Below are positions 63,431-64,000 of a stretch of 64,000 nucleotides of DNA, in pieces. A program made the translations under genes and the position numbers. The notes beneath the pieces were generated by a model, which did no database searches, was not told the DNA's origin, and was given only the letters and a program-made list of their open reading frames with translations. The first letter of the stretch is position 1, and the number at the start of each line of letters is the position of its first letter. Source of the stretch: Streptomyces sp. AM 4-1-1 (GTDB lineage: Bacteria; Actinomycetota; Actinomycetes; Streptomycetales; Streptomycetaceae); NCBI RefSeq assembly GCF_029167625.1, contig NZ_CP119145.1, positions 7,104,658 through 7,168,657 of the forward strand, in the 5' to 3' direction.

Positions 63431-63837
63431 TCCCGTGGTCTCCTTTTCGCGGAATGCCGCGCGCAATAAGAATGGAAGGTCCCGGGCGCAATGGTTGGTC
63501 CGGGGTTGTGGTGTGTAGACCCAAACACTACACAGGCGTGGTCCGTGATGCATCACCCGCACGCCAACTTTCACCCCCAGGGTGATACATGACCGAATCT
63601 CGACCCGATGCGGCCGGTTGTCCTGTATGCTGATGGGGCATTGATGAGCGTCACCGGGCGGGTCTGAGAGTGAGGGAGGGGTCAGGGTGGAGCGCAGCGA
63701 AACCCGTCACTGCAACAAGGCCGGCACCCGTACAACCCGACGGCCCGTCACATCCGTTGCAGGGGTGGTGGCCAGGAACCCCAAGCCCTACACAGGCCCG
63801 AGCGTGATGCACCTCCCCTTGCTGCCAGCCCAGGCGA
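63431..63837. other. Subtelomeric non-coding region
   Basis: No gene is supported. It contains the helicase promoter on the minus strand and a repeated module: CTACACAGGC followed shortly by CGTGATGCA, at 63528-63554 and again at 63788-63810. The rest is unremarkable. Confidence 0.55.
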
Positions 63838-64000
63838 CCGCGCTTGCGCGGATGCCCGCAATGAGCGCTTGCGCGAAGTGCATTCCCTCCCGGAATTCCG
63901 TTCACGGAATTCCATTCCCGCGTTACGCGGGAATATGAATTGCGCTTGCGCAATTCATTCACTATGACTTGACTTGCCGGGTCATATCCCGCTCCGCGGG
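63838..64000. other. Linear replicon telomere with nested palindromes
   Basis: Read from the end inward, the complementary strand begins CCCGCGGAGCGGG, the first palindrome of archetypal Streptomyces telomeres. Further hairpins on the plus strand: TGAATTGCGC-TT-GCGCAATTCA (63936-63957), ATTCCCGCG-TTA-CGCGGGAAT (63914-63934), GGAATTCCG-TTCA-CGGAATTCC (63892-63913) and CCGCGC-TT-GCGCGG (63838-63851). GCGCTTGCGC recurs three times. Such palindromes fold the 3' overhang for Tap/Tpg-primed end patching. Confidence 0.92.

Noticed and set aside
60791..63469. 892-codon plus-strand frame opposite the terminal helicase
   Set aside because: Pure antisense of the helicase. It is leucine/arginine-rich and has no motifs or ribosome-binding site.
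63687..63938. 83-residue gene in the subtelomere
   Set aside because: It runs into the telomere palindromes, has no ribosome-binding site and no coding bias.
1..64000. tRNA or rRNA genes
   Set aside because: No cloverleaf with a TTCGAATCC-type arm and no conserved rRNA segments were seen by eye. A dedicated scan could still find a divergent tRNA.

Overview
This is a high-GC actinobacterial sequence, almost certainly from Streptomyces or a close relative. The evidence is strong GC bias at third codon positions, GTG starts, Streptomyces-type TraB and MobF proteins, and a terminal sequence matching the archetypal Streptomyces telomere. The window appears to be the right arm and physical end of a linear replicon. 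Its last bases are the complement of CCCGCGGAGCGGG, preceded by nested palindromes, and the outermost gene is a TtrA-like terminal helicase reading inward. A parAB partition operon, a MobF relaxase and two FtsK/TraB-like ATPases favour a conjugative linear plasmid, although a chromosome arm carrying such a module cannot be excluded.

Layout. 0-5 kb: a kinase remnant, a VapBC-like toxin-antitoxin pair with a perfect palindromic operator, and an AbiEi/AbiEii-like pair pulled apart by an IS1380-family element. 5-11 kb: two head-to-head gene fragments, a group II intron with its maturase, and IS3-family copy 1. 11-16 kb: a peptidase E gene, a short hypothetical operon, and parAB with four identical 20-bp palindromes, three of them inside parB. 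16-27 kb: a membrane P-loop NTPase, a truncated MobF relaxase, a three-gene tyrosine-recombinase set and an AlbA_2 protein. 27-30 kb: an AbiJ/nuclease-type gene broken by IS3 copy 2. 30-41 kb: the transfer module (relaxase with candidate oriT, replication-relaxation protein, TraB and a TraB paralogue), with two putative defence genes inside it. 41-58 kb: a mosaic of small, duplicated and frameshifted genes, many of abortive-infection type (DUF4145, second AbiJ-like, DUF4238, XRE-NACHT-LRR split by IS630, GIY-YIG, HNH-Abi_C, PIN). 58-64 kb: a DUF6415-like gene, a Ser/Thr kinase, the terminal helicase and the telomere.

Three points stand out. First, the parB coding sequence carries the putative centromere, so each palindrome GTGTTGACCGCGGTCAACAC is also translated as VLTAVNT. 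Second, three defence-type loci are each hit by a different IS family (IS1380, IS3, IS630). In every case the target duplication is visible and the original gene order or reading frame can be rebuilt exactly. Third, at least a dozen otherwise good genes are broken by single-base differences, mostly in short G or C runs. This looks more like residual sequencing error than independent gene decay, so 'pseudogene' should be used cautiously here.

No rRNA, tRNA or CRISPR array was seen. Product names rest on motif recognition by eye; no database search was run.
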